The notes under the pieces are model-generated. The model made no database searches. It was not told where the DNA came from and saw nothing but the letters and a program-made list of their open reading frames with translations. A program made the translations under genes and the position numbers. From Akkermansiaceae bacterium UBA7890 (GTDB lineage: Bacteria; Verrucomicrobiota; Verrucomicrobiia; Verrucomicrobiales; Akkermansiaceae), in the NCBI GenBank assembly GCA_002501065.1, contig DLRK01000051.1, positions 2,192-27,488 of the forward strand: a stretch of DNA of 25,297 bases, in the 5' to 3' direction. The stretch's first letter is position 1; each line of letters begins with the position of its first letter. Of the stretch, positions 23,843-25,297 are shown in pieces.

Positions 23843-25054
23843 TCAGCGGTTCACCTCGAAAAACAGGATGGACGCGGTAGTCCCCCTGCTGGCCGGGTTT
23901 TTCTCCTTTGCCAGCTGCAGGGCCAGAACGTGTTTCCCCGGCTTTAAATCCGTGCCGAAGATCACGCTGCGGGGGTAATTCAGTCCGCGGCTGTAGCGAT
24001 GGTAGAGGTCGTGCCGGGTGGCCGGGCCTCCATCGATGCGGGCTTCGAGGATTCCGGCATCGGGCCCGGCGAGGAGGAAGGCCCCCACCGTCCGTCCCGT
24101 GAACTCGATGGTCAGCCCGGCCCCCGGTTGCTCCCCGCGCAGTAATTGATACGACGAATACTGGGAGCGAATTCCGCCGAGGGGCAGGAGCTCCCGTCCG
24201 ACCTTGCCCAGACGCCAGCCGGCCGGGAATTCCGCCTCCTTCGGAGCGAGGAAGCGGCCGTGGTCATAGCTTCCGGCGTCGAGCAGGTCGGCCGACTTGC
24301 CCCTGGCCTCCTGGTTGTCCTTCGCGAGCCCGGCCTCGATGGCGGTGGTGATCATGTTGGAAGCGACCCGGTAGCCGAAGCGGCCGGGATGGGTTCCCCC
24401 GTAATCCTTCCAGCCGTAGCGGCCACCCCTGGTGGCGGCCGCAACCTCCGCGGCCACGTTGACGGAGATGACTCCGTGCCGGGCAGCCACCGCCTCGTGG
24501 GCCGCGATGGCCACCGGCGCCTCCCCCTTGCCCAGTTTGTCCAGCATCCCGGGATTGACGAAATGGACCATCACGATCCCGCACTTCGGGTGCTTGCGCT
24601 GGACCTGGCTGATGATTCCTTCCATCCCCCGGATACACTCGCGCCGGGCATGCCCGGCATCCTGGTCGTCATTGACCGCGAACTCGACCACGAGGAGATC
24701 GACCTCTCCCTTACCGAAGATGTCTGGCTCGAGGCGGAAGGCTCCGCTGGTTGAACAGGTTGAACCCAGGCCCGCATTGGTCACCGTCACCTCCACCCCG
24801 GGGAACTTCTTCTTCAGCCAGGCGGGGACCATCGCGGTGTGCCCGCCGGTGTTCTGGGTGATCGAGCCCCCGAGAAAGGCGACATGGCACTTCCGATCCA
24901 TCTCCAGTCGCTGCTTCAGGCTGGCGAGCCCGCTGCGCACATGGAGGTTCGGATTGCCGGGAGCGATCGCGGCACGCGGGTCGTCCTGGGCTCCCGAGAT
25001 CGGCGGGAAGAGGACCAGGGACCAGGAGGAGAGAAGAAGCAGGGATGCTTTCAT
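23843..25054 (-). CDS. Secreted SGNH/GDSL-type hydrolase
   Basis: The 403-aa protein has a signal peptide (MKASLLLLSSWSLVLFPPISGA). The SGNH catalytic blocks are complete: FLGGSITQN with Ser64, NAGLGST with Gly95, FAVNDD with Asn128, and KDYGGTHPG with Asp217 and His222. This fold covers lipases and carbohydrate acetylesterases. Beyond residue about 245 there is a beta-rich C-terminal domain (GAGLTIEFTGRTVGAFLLAGPDAGILEARIDGG) that may bind carbohydrate. It lies 115 bp upstream of the propeller/cytochrome pair on the same strand, so a role in deacetylating the substrate oxidised by that pair is plausible but inferred. Confidence 0.88.
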   Translation of the reverse strand: MKASLLLLSSWSLVLFPPISGAQDDPRAAIAPGNPNLHVRSGLASLKQRLEMDRKCHVAFLGGSITQNTGGHTAMVPAWLKKKFPGVEVTVTNAGLGSTCSTSGAFRLEPDIFGKGEVDLLVVEFAVNDDQDAGHARRECIRGMEGIISQVQRKHPKCGIVMVHFVNPGMLDKLGKGEAPVAIAAHEAVAARHGVISVNVAAEVAAATRGGRYGWKDYGGTHPGRFGYRVASNMITTAIEAGLAKDNQEARGKSADLLDAGSYDHGRFLAPKEAEFPAGWRLGKVGRELLPLGGIRSQYSSYQLLRGEQPGAGLTIEFTGRTVGAFLLAGPDAGILEARIDGGPATRHDLYHRYSRGLNYPRSVIFGTDLKPGKHVLALQLAKEKNPASRGTTASILFFEVNR

Positions 25055-25164
25055 GCCTGGAGATTCGCGATCCTGCGGGAGGGCGCAAGCCCCGGAGCGG
25101 TCGTATTTCCGGGGGCGGCAGCCCGGAGTTGCAGGATCTCGCCCGGGGGGTTGGAGAATTTCCC

Positions 25165-25193
25165 TTGCAGCACCCTCCTTCTGTTCCTAGGTT
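25165..25193 (+). promoter_or_regulatory. Candidate promoter of the initiator tRNA gene
   Basis: TTGCAG (25165-25170) and TAGGTT (25188-25193) are separated by 17 bp and resemble sigma-70 -35 and -10 boxes (4 of 6 and 3 of 6 matches). A start near 25200 would give a leader of about 26 nt before the tRNA. The match is modest. Confidence 0.35.
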
Positions 25194-25225
25194 CCTGCCC
25201 CGCCCGCAAGGGCACCAGATCAAAC

Positions 25226-25297
<72 letters not shown>

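Overview
The window (about 60% G+C or more by eye) reads as a chromosomal stretch from a PVC-group bacterium, most likely Verrucomicrobiota (Verrucomicrobiales-like). Main clues: two 'PVC-type' beta-propeller/cytochrome c systems, a secreted PQQ-like propeller protein, secreted SASA and GDSL esterase-type hydrolases, a Tat-exported sugar-isomerase-like TIM barrel, and a small DPVWDLL-type membrane protein that I associate with Verrucomicrobia. Almost no start codon has a Shine-Dalgarno sequence. No insertion sequence, phage gene or CRISPR array is visible. Genes are packed tightly and no gene-free stretch exceeds 300 bp.

Left part (1-7.3 kb), mostly minus strand. A lipoprotein gene runs off the left edge. 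It is followed, reading back along the minus strand, by tatD and a POT-family peptide transporter whose last extracytoplasmic loop is enlarged by about 185 residues. Next is the classic lipid/ribosome cluster yceD-rpmF-plsX-fabH (transcribed in that order). aat diverges from yceD and its 3' end overlaps the convergent gph-like HAD phosphatase gene.

Middle (7.3-11.6 kb). This holds a small single-span membrane protein resembling an anti-sigma factor but without an adjacent sigma gene, and a Tat-exported sugar phosphate isomerase/epimerase-like protein. Divergent from the latter are a PduO-type cobalamin adenosyltransferase and a small exported thioredoxin-fold-like protein without CxxC, closed by a hairpin terminator. 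purB ends the next minus-strand run.

Right part (11.6-25.2 kb), mainly minus strand and mainly exported proteins. One long, tight run goes ThuA-propeller-cytochrome c fusion (1033 aa), SnoaL-like, YciI-like, SASA esterase, a conserved '3-methyladenine DNA glycosylase'-annotated family protein, a lipoprotein, then purB. A PQQ-like propeller gene diverges from the fusion gene. A second run has a GDSL hydrolase, a propeller/HEAT protein, a separate secreted cytochrome c that looks like the detached C-terminus of the propeller protein, and an unrecognised type I membrane protein. At the right edge an initiator tRNA-Met gene is cut two bases before its end.

How the parts may fit together (inference): the propeller, cytochrome c, PQQ-like and esterase genes look like periplasmic machinery for deacetylating and oxidising carbohydrate-derived substrates and passing electrons to haem. 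The rest is housekeeping: fatty acid and phospholipid initiation, purine synthesis, the N-degron pathway, B12 activation and translation initiation.
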